This document shows positions 5,948 through 13,450 of a stretch of 14,816 nt of DNA, one piece after another; within the stretch, counting starts at the first letter, position 1; every line of letters starts with the position of its first letter. The position numbers and the translations under genes were made by a program. A model generated the notes under the pieces. The model saw nothing but the letters and a program-made list of their open reading frames with translations, was not told the origin of the DNA and made no database searches. The stretch comes from Alcaligenaceae bacterium (GTDB lineage: Bacteria; Pseudomonadota; Gammaproteobacteria; Burkholderiales; Burkholderiaceae_B), in NCBI GenBank assembly GCA_012512545.1, contig JAAZDZ010000534.1:1-14816 (forward strand), read 5' to 3'.

Positions 5948-6169
5948 ATGTTTTCTGTGATGATGCGAATCCAGCTCATGTTCAATCGCTGGTTCGAGAA
6001 AGCCTTTCTGGAAGACCGTTACCGCTATCTGGCCCGTCGGGGAGGCTTTGAAGAGGGTTTCGACCAGAACCTGGCCCGCTATCGGGAATCGAAGAAGTAC
6101 GGAGCGGTGCGGCTGGCGTATGCGGATGCCCGTTATGAATATATGTATAAGAAGCTGCGCTCAAAATGA
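5948..6169 (+). CDS. Small basic hypothetical protein (73 aa)
   Basis: I do not recognise a family. The protein has 73 residues and is rich in Arg, Lys, Tyr and Phe, with an amphipathic helical look (FNRWFEKAFLEDRYRYLARR). It has no membrane segment or signal peptide. The start ATG is preceded by GAGGG at 5936-5940, a reasonable ribosome binding site. Later ATGs at 5960 and 5963 are alternatives that would remove four or five residues. It stands alone between DnaA-box element B and a hairpin, and converges on the mscS gene. The high content of charged and aromatic residues argues for real coding. Confidence 0.6.
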   Translation: MFSVMMRIQLMFNRWFEKAFLEDRYRYLARRGGFEEGFDQNLARYRESKKYGAVRLAYADARYEYMYKKLRSK

Positions 6170-6173
6170 ACAG

Positions 6174-6196
6174 GGCAGCCTTTAAGGCAGGCTGTC
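6174..6196. terminator. Weak hairpin between convergent genes
   Basis: GGCAGCCT (6174-6181) pairs with AGGCTGTC (6189-6196), with one G-U pair and a 7-nt loop, just after the small gene's stop. Neither strand has a good T-run, so termination here is only possible. Confidence 0.35.
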
Positions 6197-6236
6197 TTGA
6201 GCACCTCAACCCATCGGGCGCAGAGGTGCCCAGGCT

Positions 6237-6851
6237 TTATTCCACTGCTGCCGGGTCGGCCGCGTCGTGGACATGAGGAATGGCACGGGGCGGGCCGCCT
6301 TTCCAGCGGCGTACAACACGCTGGAAAATCAATGAATTGGGGATCTGCAGCAGTACACCCGGTTGTTGCGCAGTACTGTCTTCCAAAGTGATGTAAAGCA
6401 GGTTGATATCCACCACTTCTCCGCGCGCGCCAGGTTTTTCCGCGGTATCGAGAATTTCCACGTGGTCGCCCAGACGCAGGGGGCGGGCGGTAAAGATCAG
6501 AATGGCGCAAAACAGGTTGGAAAGCACGCTCCAGGCGGCAAAGAAAGCCACGGCGGCCACGGCGGTGAAACCGGTCAGGGCTGTCCATAGCACTGTGCCC
6601 GAAACGCCCAGCCGGCCCAACACCAGCAGGCTGGCGCTGATGACAATTGTCCAGCGGGTGAACAGGATGGCGGGCCTGACCAGGTTGCGGGGCAAGTCGT
6701 AGTGCTCGCCCGCTTTAAGGATGATGCGCCGCAGGCTGCGTTGCAGGAGCAGGGCGATCAGAATAATGAACAACACCTGGCCCAGCAGAACGATGCTGTC
6801 CAGCCATTCGTGGGTCCAGTCAGGCAGATAGGCGGTAAGAGGTGCTCTCAT
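6237..6851 (-). CDS. Small-conductance mechanosensitive channel, MscS family (short form)
   Basis: This 204-residue inner-membrane protein has helices at about 19-37, 60-80 and 88-121, then a beta domain. The third helix is Gly/Ala-rich (FTAVAAVAFFAAWSVLSNLF, 95-114) and runs into PLRLGDHVEI (124-133), the pore-to-beta-domain signature of MscS. Such channels open under membrane tension and release solutes on hypo-osmotic shock. At 204 residues it stops soon after the beta domain and lacks most of the C-terminal alpha/beta vestibule of the 286-residue E. coli MscS. The ribosome binding site is weak. It follows the ectoine operon on the same strand, but a strong terminator in the 185-bp gap suggests its own promoter. 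The context suggests export of ectoine and other solutes. Confidence 0.88.
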   Translation of the reverse strand: MRAPLTAYLPDWTHEWLDSIVLLGQVLFIILIALLLQRSLRRIILKAGEHYDLPRNLVRPAILFTRWTIVISASLLVLGRLGVSGTVLWTALTGFTAVAAVAFFAAWSVLSNLFCAILIFTARPLRLGDHVEILDTAEKPGARGEVVDINLLYITLEDSTAQQPGVLLQIPNSLIFQRVVRRWKGGPPRAIPHVHDAADPAAVE

Positions 6852-6975
6852 GCTTTGTGTTTTGTCAGGTTTGAAGAAGCTTGAGCTTCGCCGGAGTTTG
6901 TAGCATATCAGCCCGCCTGTTTGCCGTGATCAAAGCGCAGTCACGACGTTGGCTGCTTTTCCTGAGGGCACAACG

Positions 6976-7015
6976 AAAAACCGGGCGGCCGGCTTGTCAA
7001 GCCATGGCCGCCCGG
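6976..7015 (-). terminator. Strong intrinsic terminator of the ectoine operon
   Basis: A perfect 10-bp GC stem (6981-6990 with 7006-7015) encloses a further 5-bp stem (6991-6995 with 6999-7003). On the minus strand it is followed by TTTTT (6976-6980). It lies 21 bp past the ask stop codon and separates ask from mscS. Confidence 0.88.
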
Positions 7016-7036
7016 CGTACAGGTTCTACATGGCTG

Positions 7037-8482
7037 TCAGGCCGCGATTTCCATTCGCTTGAGAGGACCGGCTTCAACCATTCCCGCATGAAGGCTTCTT
7101 ACGGCCTTTTCGTAGTCTTTTTCTTCGATGACAAACTGGATATCCACCTGCCGCATGGATTGATGAACGGCAAGAATATCCACACCTGCCTCTGCCAGCG
7201 AGCGCACTGTGCGTGCCAGCATGCCGCTGATTTTGAGATCGGAACCAATGGCTGATACAACGGCCACTTTGCGGGCCTGGATTTCAGCGTTGGGAAATTC
7301 CTGTTCCAGGTCGGAAATAATGCGTTTTACCGCGCCCAGCCCGGTATCCAGGAAGTGCGTGATGGTATTGGCGTTGAGATCCTTGGTGATGATGCGCGCC
7401 CGGTGACGGTGGACCGCATTGACGATCACGCTGTCGTAGCGGTTGGCGCCCATCATGTCCTGGTCGAACACTTCTATGGCCAGTACGCCCTTGCGCCCGG
7501 CGATGATTTCCACTTTTGGCTGGGAACTGACGTATTCCTGAGTGATCAGGGTGCCGGCGTGTTCCGGCTCAAAGGTGTTTTTGACGCGCAGCGGTATGCC
7601 AAGCTGGCGCAGACCTTTGGCGGCTCGCGGATGAATGGCTTCCATGCCAAGGTTGGCCAGCTGGTCGGCCACGTCGTAGTTGGTGCGGCCCAGGGGAATC
7701 ACTTTTTCGGTGCCCACCATGCGCGGGTCGGCGCTGCTGAGGTGGAATTCCTTGTGAATGATGGCTTCCCGGGCGCCACTGACCACTGCCAGGCGGGCGA
7801 AAGTCATTTCGCTGTAGCCGCGGTCGAAGGTACGCACCATGCCCTCTGCACAGTGGCAATAGCCCGTGACAATTGGCAGTTCCTGTTCCACGCTCATTTC
7901 TTTGAAAGCCTGTTTGAGGCGATCGTCCAGTGGAAGCTGGCTGGGATCACGCCAGCCGGTGAGATCGACAAAGCGTGCCGCCACGCCGTCGCGGCGCAGC
8001 AAGGCTGCCATGTTGTAGGCCGAATGTACTTCGCCGACCGAAGCCAGCAGTTCGCGCAGGGTAATCAGGTGTTCGGCCAGCTGGAAGTGGCCGTAGGTAC
8101 AGACCCGGCGCAGATCCTGCAGGCAGCTGCGCACGCCTTCAATGCGTTCTGTGATGAACAGATCGGCATCACGACGGTCGGCGCCTTCGCCAAACAGCCG
8201 GGCGTTATGCTCAAGCATGGCGTTCAGAACGCGATCAAGCTGAGCTTCCCAGTGGTCGGCATTGCCTTCATCGTCGGTTTCGCCGGCGAACGGGGCATAG
8301 ACGCCGGGTTCGCCACTGCGTTTGTGTTCCAGCAGAAGGTCGGTAACGCCGCCATAAGCTGAAACCACAAAGACCCGGCCATAGATATTCTTGCTGGCAC
8401 CGCCGTGCAGGATGATGTTGTCCCGCACGGCGGCGTAATCGCTCATGGATGTGCCGCCGATCTTTTCGATAGTGTGCTGCAT
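7037..8482 (-). CDS. ask: Ectoine-cluster aspartate kinase (Ask_Ect)
   Basis: This 481-residue aspartokinase phosphorylates L-aspartate with ATP, the first step toward aspartate semialdehyde, the substrate of EctB. The kinase start EKIGGTSMSDY is at 6-16 and VSAYGGVTD at 40-48. TFDRGYSEMTFARLA (218-232) carries the RGYSE variant typical of ectoine-type rather than lysine-biosynthetic aspartokinases. Two ACT-like regulatory segments follow (about 324-387 and 405-467). An in-frame ATG at 8521 would overlap ectD; the ATG at 8482 gives the conserved N-terminus and sits 13 bp after the ectD stop, with a modest AGG site at 8491-8493. It is the last gene of the ect operon, followed by a strong terminator. 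The Pseudomonas stutzeri homologue is known to escape threonine and lysine feedback; that this one does is inferred. Confidence 0.93.
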   Translation of the reverse strand: MQHTIEKIGGTSMSDYAAVRDNIILHGGASKNIYGRVFVVSAYGGVTDLLLEHKRSGEPGVYAPFAGETDDEGNADHWEAQLDRVLNAMLEHNARLFGEGADRRDADLFITERIEGVRSCLQDLRRVCTYGHFQLAEHLITLRELLASVGEVHSAYNMAALLRRDGVAARFVDLTGWRDPSQLPLDDRLKQAFKEMSVEQELPIVTGYCHCAEGMVRTFDRGYSEMTFARLAVVSGAREAIIHKEFHLSSADPRMVGTEKVIPLGRTNYDVADQLANLGMEAIHPRAAKGLRQLGIPLRVKNTFEPEHAGTLITQEYVSSQPKVEIIAGRKGVLAIEVFDQDMMGANRYDSVIVNAVHRHRARIITKDLNANTITHFLDTGLGAVKRIISDLEQEFPNAEIQARKVAVVSAIGSDLKISGMLARTVRSLAEAGVDILAVHQSMRQVDIQFVIEEKDYEKAVRSLHAGMVEAGPLKRMEIAA

Positions 8483-8495
8483 TTCGGATACCTGT

Positions 8496-9449
8496 TTACG
8501 ATGGCCGGAAGTCATCAGCATTGTTTTTACGTATTTTTAAAGGAGATACGTTTTCTCGTGTGGCGATGAATTCCGGGCGCGGTGGCTGATTGCAGAAGGG
8601 GTCTTCCACCGCATTACTGAGCGCGTTGTAGACAAAAAACGCGTTGGAACGGGGCAGGTGGGTAATGTTGCTGTTCGAACCATGCATCAGGTTTGAATCG
8701 AAAATCAGCACAGAACCTGCCGGGCCGGCCGTATCAACCAGGCCGCCCATTTCGGCCAGACGCGCCAGGTTTTCGTCGCTGGGCACGCCGGTTTCCTGGG
8801 CCTGTAGAGACATCTGGTAGTTTTCGGGCGGGGTTTCGCCTTCGCACACCACATAATGTTTGTGCGAGCCGGGCATGACCAGCAGGGGGCCGTTATGGGG
8901 CGTATTGTCGGTCAGGGATACCGAAATACTCAGGGCGCGGGGCAGCGGCATGCCGTCTTCGATATGCCAGGTTTCAAAATCGGAATGCCAGTAGAACTCC
9001 TTGCCATGAAAGCCCGGCTTGTAGTTCATGCGGCTTTGATGCAGGTAGACTTCGTCGCCCAGCAAATAGGAAGCCAGCCCGGCCAGGCGCTCGTCGGCGG
9101 CCAGGCGGGCGAACACTGCGCTCAGTTCGTGAACCTTGAAGATGGAGCGTACCTGACGTGACCCCTTTTCGGTAATGACTTCGGGCCGTTCCAGGGTTTG
9201 TGCTTCATAACGCAGGCGGTCAAGTTCCGCCTGCAGGTTGGTGACTTCTTCCGGCGTGAAAATATTGCGTAATACCAGAAAGCCGTCGCGTTCGTATTGT
9301 TCCACCAGGCTGCGATCAACAGGCGGCGGTGTAGCGGCCGATGCCCAGACGGTCGGATGGTTGCGGGGGACGATGTTTCCTTTCAGCCCGCCGCGCGAAG
9401 GGTAGAGGTCGGTACGAGCCTCTTCTCGTGTGAGGGTTGCGGTATTCAT
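8496..9449 (-). CDS. ectD: Ectoine hydroxylase
   Basis: This 317-residue cytoplasmic dioxygenase converts ectoine to 5-hydroxyectoine using Fe(II), 2-oxoglutarate and oxygen. The EctD signature FYWHSDFETWHIEDGMPLPR spans 152-171. The iron ligands are H155, D157 and H256 (LMHGSNSN), and R267 probably holds 2-oxoglutarate. Length is slightly above the usual 300 or so because of an N-terminal stretch before residue 15. GAGAAC at 9455-9460, 5 bp before the ATG, supports the start. It is packed 13 bp after ectC and 13 bp before ask, so all three are co-transcribed. The product implies hydroxyectoine as a protectant against heat and desiccation as well as salt. No catalytic residue is missing. Confidence 0.96.
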   Translation of the reverse strand: MNTATLTREEARTDLYPSRGGLKGNIVPRNHPTVWASAATPPPVDRSLVEQYERDGFLVLRNIFTPEEVTNLQAELDRLRYEAQTLERPEVITEKGSRQVRSIFKVHELSAVFARLAADERLAGLASYLLGDEVYLHQSRMNYKPGFHGKEFYWHSDFETWHIEDGMPLPRALSISVSLTDNTPHNGPLLVMPGSHKHYVVCEGETPPENYQMSLQAQETGVPSDENLARLAEMGGLVDTAGPAGSVLIFDSNLMHGSNSNITHLPRSNAFFVYNALSNAVEDPFCNQPPRPEFIATRENVSPLKIRKNNADDFRPS

Positions 9450-9462
9450 GATCAGTTCTCGA

Positions 9463-9861
9463 TTAGTTGTCGATGACTTCTGCTTCCAGGGGGTAAGCGC
9501 CGGATTCGTCGTGGACTTCCTTGCCGTTCAAAGGCGGGTTGAAGACGCAGGCGCAGGTGATTTCCTTGTGAGCATGCACAATGTGGCGATCGTGCTTGTC
9601 CAGCACATATAAGGTGCCCGGAGCCAGCTTGTGGATCTTGCCGTCATCCAGGTTTTCGAGCTCGCCTTCACCACTCAGGATGAAGACCGCCTCGAAGTGG
9701 TTCTGGTAATGCATGGAGGTTTTCGTTCCTTCGTACAGCGTGGTGATGTGGAACGAAAAACCGACATCGTCGTTCTTCAGCAGAAGGCGGCAGCTGTCCC
9801 AGGTGGTGGATTTCACCAGGCGGTTGGTCTGCCTGCATTCTTCAAGTGTGCGAACAATCAT
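9463..9861 (-). CDS. ectC: L-ectoine synthase
   Basis: This 132-residue cupin cyclises N-gamma-acetyl-diaminobutyrate to ectoine with loss of water. The predicted iron ligands E57, Y85 and H93 match the Glu, Tyr, His set known from EctC structures, offset by one residue. The block GTKTSMHYQNHFEAVFIL (45-62) is characteristic. The reading frame is open to an ATG at 9909, but that would overlap ectB. The ATG at 9861 gives the family's MIVRTLEE start and has AGGAGA at 9869-9874, seven bases before it. It lies 44 bp after ectB and 13 bp before ectD in the same operon. No anomalies seen. Confidence 0.97.
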   Translation of the reverse strand: MIVRTLEECRQTNRLVKSTTWDSCRLLLKNDDVGFSFHITTLYEGTKTSMHYQNHFEAVFILSGEGELENLDDGKIHKLAPGTLYVLDKHDRHIVHAHKEITCACVFNPPLNGKEVHDESGAYPLEAEVIDN

Positions 9862-9905
9862 TTCTGTTTCTCCTGTATTTGTATTGAATTGGTGGGGGCC
9901 TGGGA

Positions 9906-11246
<1,341 letters not shown>

Positions 11247-11256
11247 TCAAAGAAAG

Positions 11257-11325
11257 AAAGGGGGCTTTGATACCAGCGTGCCCGGGAGGGCCGGTATCGG
11301 GACGGGTACGCCGCAGCGCCCCTTT
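11257..11325 (-). promoter_or_regulatory. Large stem-loop between ectA and ectB (possible attenuator or processing site)
   Basis: The outer arm 11257-11263 (AAAGGGG) pairs with 11319-11325 (CCCCTTT), and with one bulged base C11265 also pairs with G11318. Inside, 11269-11274 pairs with 11293-11298, enclosing a 4-bp stem with a tetraloop (11280-11291). On the transcribed minus strand the 3' arm runs into TTTCTTTCTTTG, a T-rich but interrupted tail. It lies 13 bp past the ectA stop and about 80 bp before the ectB start. It could be a partial terminator, an RNase site or an mRNA stabiliser. Confidence 0.5.
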
Positions 11326-11338
11326 GAAAATGGAGAAA

Positions 11339-11929
11339 TCAGGTTGCGGATTCAGCAGCCATTTCGAATGGGCCGATGCGCATCAGGTGCTCGTCGTCGT
11401 GCAGTCCTCTGAAGTGGCGTTCACGTTCAAAGTGCACACGGCTGGAGGTGGGCGCATCGTGCTGACGCGCCCAGGACTCAAACAGCCCCCACGACGCCTG
11501 GTTGCCCGGCGTGATGGTGGTGTCTATGTAGCGGACAGCGCTGCATATGGGCCGTTCGAGAATGGAATCCAGCATGCGGGCCGCCAGACGTTGGCCGCGC
11601 GCTTTTTGCGAAACGGCAACCTGCCATACGAACAGGGTGTCGGGCTGGCTGGGGGGGATGTAGCCCGAGATGAAACCGACAAGGTTTTCCTTGCCTTGAT
11701 CATCACGAAGCACGGCTGCGACAGAAGTGCCGCTGAAATGGCTGCAATGCAGAAGATTGCAATAAAGGGAGTTGGGATCCAGCGGCGGACAATCCGTGAC
11801 AAGCTGGTGAAGGTCTGCGGCGTCTTCCGCAACAGGAACGCGCAGCAGTATGGCTTGCGGTGTTGTGGGGCTGCTGTCTTGTATTACTGTGCCTTGAAAA
11901 TCAGGGCTTACGCTTGTGGGCGTAGTCAT
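11339..11929 (-). CDS. ectA: L-2,4-diaminobutyrate N-gamma-acetyltransferase
   Basis: This 196-residue GNAT-fold enzyme acetylates the gamma-amino group of L-2,4-diaminobutyrate using acetyl-CoA, producing the EctC substrate. Typical blocks are LDPNSLYCNLLHCSHFS (50-66), the acetyl-CoA loop VAVSQKARGQRLAARML (104-120) and YIDTTITPGNQASWGLF (134-150). The first 25 residues or so are low in conservation and longer than in many EctA proteins. The ATG at 11929 has no clear ribosome binding site, but no other start is credible, so the exact start is uncertain. It is the first gene of the ect operon. The 227-bp upstream region is shared with the divergent narK1 and carries three 15-bp iterons. No ectR gene is adjacent. 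Confidence 0.93.
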   Translation of the reverse strand: MTTPTSVSPDFQGTVIQDSSPTTPQAILLRVPVAEDAADLHQLVTDCPPLDPNSLYCNLLHCSHFSGTSVAAVLRDDQGKENLVGFISGYIPPSQPDTLFVWQVAVSQKARGQRLAARMLDSILERPICSAVRYIDTTITPGNQASWGLFESWARQHDAPTSSRVHFERERHFRGLHDDEHLMRIGPFEMAAESAT

Positions 11930-11978
11930 GTCATTTGGGAGACTTCGACTGGTGTTGCCGGCCTCTTTGTTGATGCGA

Positions 11979-12017
11979 CACGAATGAGTGTATCACGAAT
12001 GATTTGAGCACGAATGA
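11979..12017. repeat. Three direct repeats of CACGAATGA with 15-bp period upstream of ectA
   Basis: The nonamer CACGAATGA occurs at 11979-11987, 11994-12002 and 12009-12017, exactly 15 bp apart, in the ectA-narK1 intergenic region, 50 to 88 bp upstream of the ectA ATG. On the minus strand it reads TCATTCGTG. A weak -10-like TACACT (11987-11992, minus) overlaps the array, so a protein bound here could control ectA. Regularly spaced identical words in a promoter usually mark a regulator binding site; the regulator is unknown. Confidence 0.6.
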
Positions 12018-12156
12018 TTGTTCTTGAAATGAAACAGCATATATCAAAGTGACTAGATACTTTGCTGTCTGTGTCTTGTTCTGATGGGGAATGGGCGGGC
12101 CGGGAGCTGACGCTTACGCTTGATACATCTTGTGAAATATCAGGCGGAGTACAGGA

Positions 12157-13419
12157 ATGGCCAGTCAGAAACCGTCGCATGCCCCTATGCGCGTGCTTGT
12201 TTCAAGCACATTTTCATTCACGATCTGTTTTGCCGTCTGGATGATATTCGCCGTCCTGGGAATACCCATCAAGACGCAATTGGGACTTTCAGAAACCGAG
12301 TTCGGCTTGCTGGCAGCCATGCCGGTGCTGTCGGGTTCCCTGATTCGGGTGCCCCTGGGCATCTGGACGGACCGTTACGGCGGGCGCATTGTTTTTTTCC
12401 TGCTGATGATGGCGACGGTGGTGCCGGTATGGCTGCTGGCATATGCCACCGAATACTGGCAGTTTCTCGTGCTTGGCCTGTTCGTTGGGCTGGCTGGCGG
12501 TTCCTTTTCCGTAGGCACACCTTATGTGGCGCGCTGGTTTGCGCGTGATCGCCAGGGCCTGGCCATGGGCGTTTTCGGAGCGGGCAATTCCGGTTCGGCC
12601 ATCACCAAATTCGTGGCGCCGGTATTGATTGCCGCCGCTGGCGGCGCCTGGGCAATTGTTCCCAAGGTCTATGCCGTGAGCATGCTGATCACGGCAATAT
12701 TGTTCTGGGTTTTCTCGGCGTCCGACCCTGCACACAAGGTCAGGGGCAGCGTCAGCCTGTCGCAGCAGATGGCCATGCTCAAAGATCCCCGCGTATTGCG
12801 GTATTGCCAGTATTACTCGGTGGTATTTGGCGGCTACGTTGCCCTGGCATTGTGGATGACCCAGTACTACATCGGTGAGTACGGCTTCAGCATCGAGCTG
12901 GCTGCTTTGCTGGCCGCCTGTTTCTCTTTGCCGGGCGGCGTGCTGCGCGCATTGGGCGGCTGGATTTCCGACCGGTATGGCGCTTATCACACCACCTGGT
13001 GGGTCATGTGGGTGTGCTGGGTGGCTTTCTTCCTTCTGAGCTATCCCGAAACCCGTTTCACCATCATGGCAACGGATGGCCCGATGGATTTTTCCCTCCG
13101 CCTGGGGCCGCTGTTCTTCACTTTGCTGCTGTTTGTGGTGGGCATCGCCACAGCAATCGGCAAGGCTTCCGTCTTCAAATTCATTTCCGACGAATTTCCC
13201 CAGAACATTGGCGCGGTCTCCGGCATCGTGGGGCTGGCGGGTGGCCTGGGGGGGTTCATCCTGCCCATTCTTTTCGGCGCCCTGCTGGATTTCACCGGCG
13301 TTCGTTCCAGCGCTTTCATGCTGCTTTACGGCACGGTGTGCGTCTCTCTGATTTCCATGCATTACAGCTTTAAACGCAACGGCCTGAAGGCGGCTTCACC
13401 CTCTGCCGTTTCAGCCTGA
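12157..13419 (+). CDS. narK1: Nitrate/nitrite transporter, NarK1-type MFS protein
   Basis: This 420-residue inner-membrane protein has about 12 membrane helices and belongs to the nitrate/nitrite porter branch of the major facilitator superfamily. The paired substrate arginines are R64 (SLIRVPLGIW) and R264 (GVLRALGGW). The two glycine-rich nitrate signatures are at 138-155 (GVFGAGNSGSAITKF) and 354-371 (AVSGIVGLAGGLGGFILP). The lack of a long loop between helices 10 and 11 fits the NarK1 (proton-nitrate symport) type. GGCGGAG at 12143-12149 supports the start; part of it can pair with 12119-12125 in a small hairpin. narK2 follows after 31 bp, so they form one unit. The gene diverges from ectA. 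I found no convincing FNR/ANR or NarL site upstream. Direction of transport is inferred from family. Confidence 0.93.
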   Translation: MASQKPSHAPMRVLVSSTFSFTICFAVWMIFAVLGIPIKTQLGLSETEFGLLAAMPVLSGSLIRVPLGIWTDRYGGRIVFFLLMMATVVPVWLLAYATEYWQFLVLGLFVGLAGGSFSVGTPYVARWFARDRQGLAMGVFGAGNSGSAITKFVAPVLIAAAGGAWAIVPKVYAVSMLITAILFWVFSASDPAHKVRGSVSLSQQMAMLKDPRVLRYCQYYSVVFGGYVALALWMTQYYIGEYGFSIELAALLAACFSLPGGVLRALGGWISDRYGAYHTTWWVMWVCWVAFFLLSYPETRFTIMATDGPMDFSLRLGPLFFTLLLFVVGIATAIGKASVFKFISDEFPQNIGAVSGIVGLAGGLGGFILPILFGALLDFTGVRSSAFMLLYGTVCVSLISMHYSFKRNGLKAASPSAVSA

Positions 13420-13450
13420 TTTCCGCCCTTCCTTATAAAGAGTGATTGCC

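Noticed and set aside
7355..8362. 335-codon plus-strand open frame
   Set aside because: It is wholly antisense to the aspartokinase gene; such long shadows are common in high-GC coding DNA.
12018..12156. FNR/ANR or NarL binding site upstream of narK1
   Set aside because: TTGAT at 12120-12124 and ATCAA at 12042-12046 are half-sites only, with no properly spaced partner, and no good NarL heptamer is present.
12289..13362. 357-codon minus-strand open frame
   Set aside because: Antisense to narK1, with a Gln/His-rich product typical of reversed membrane-protein codons.
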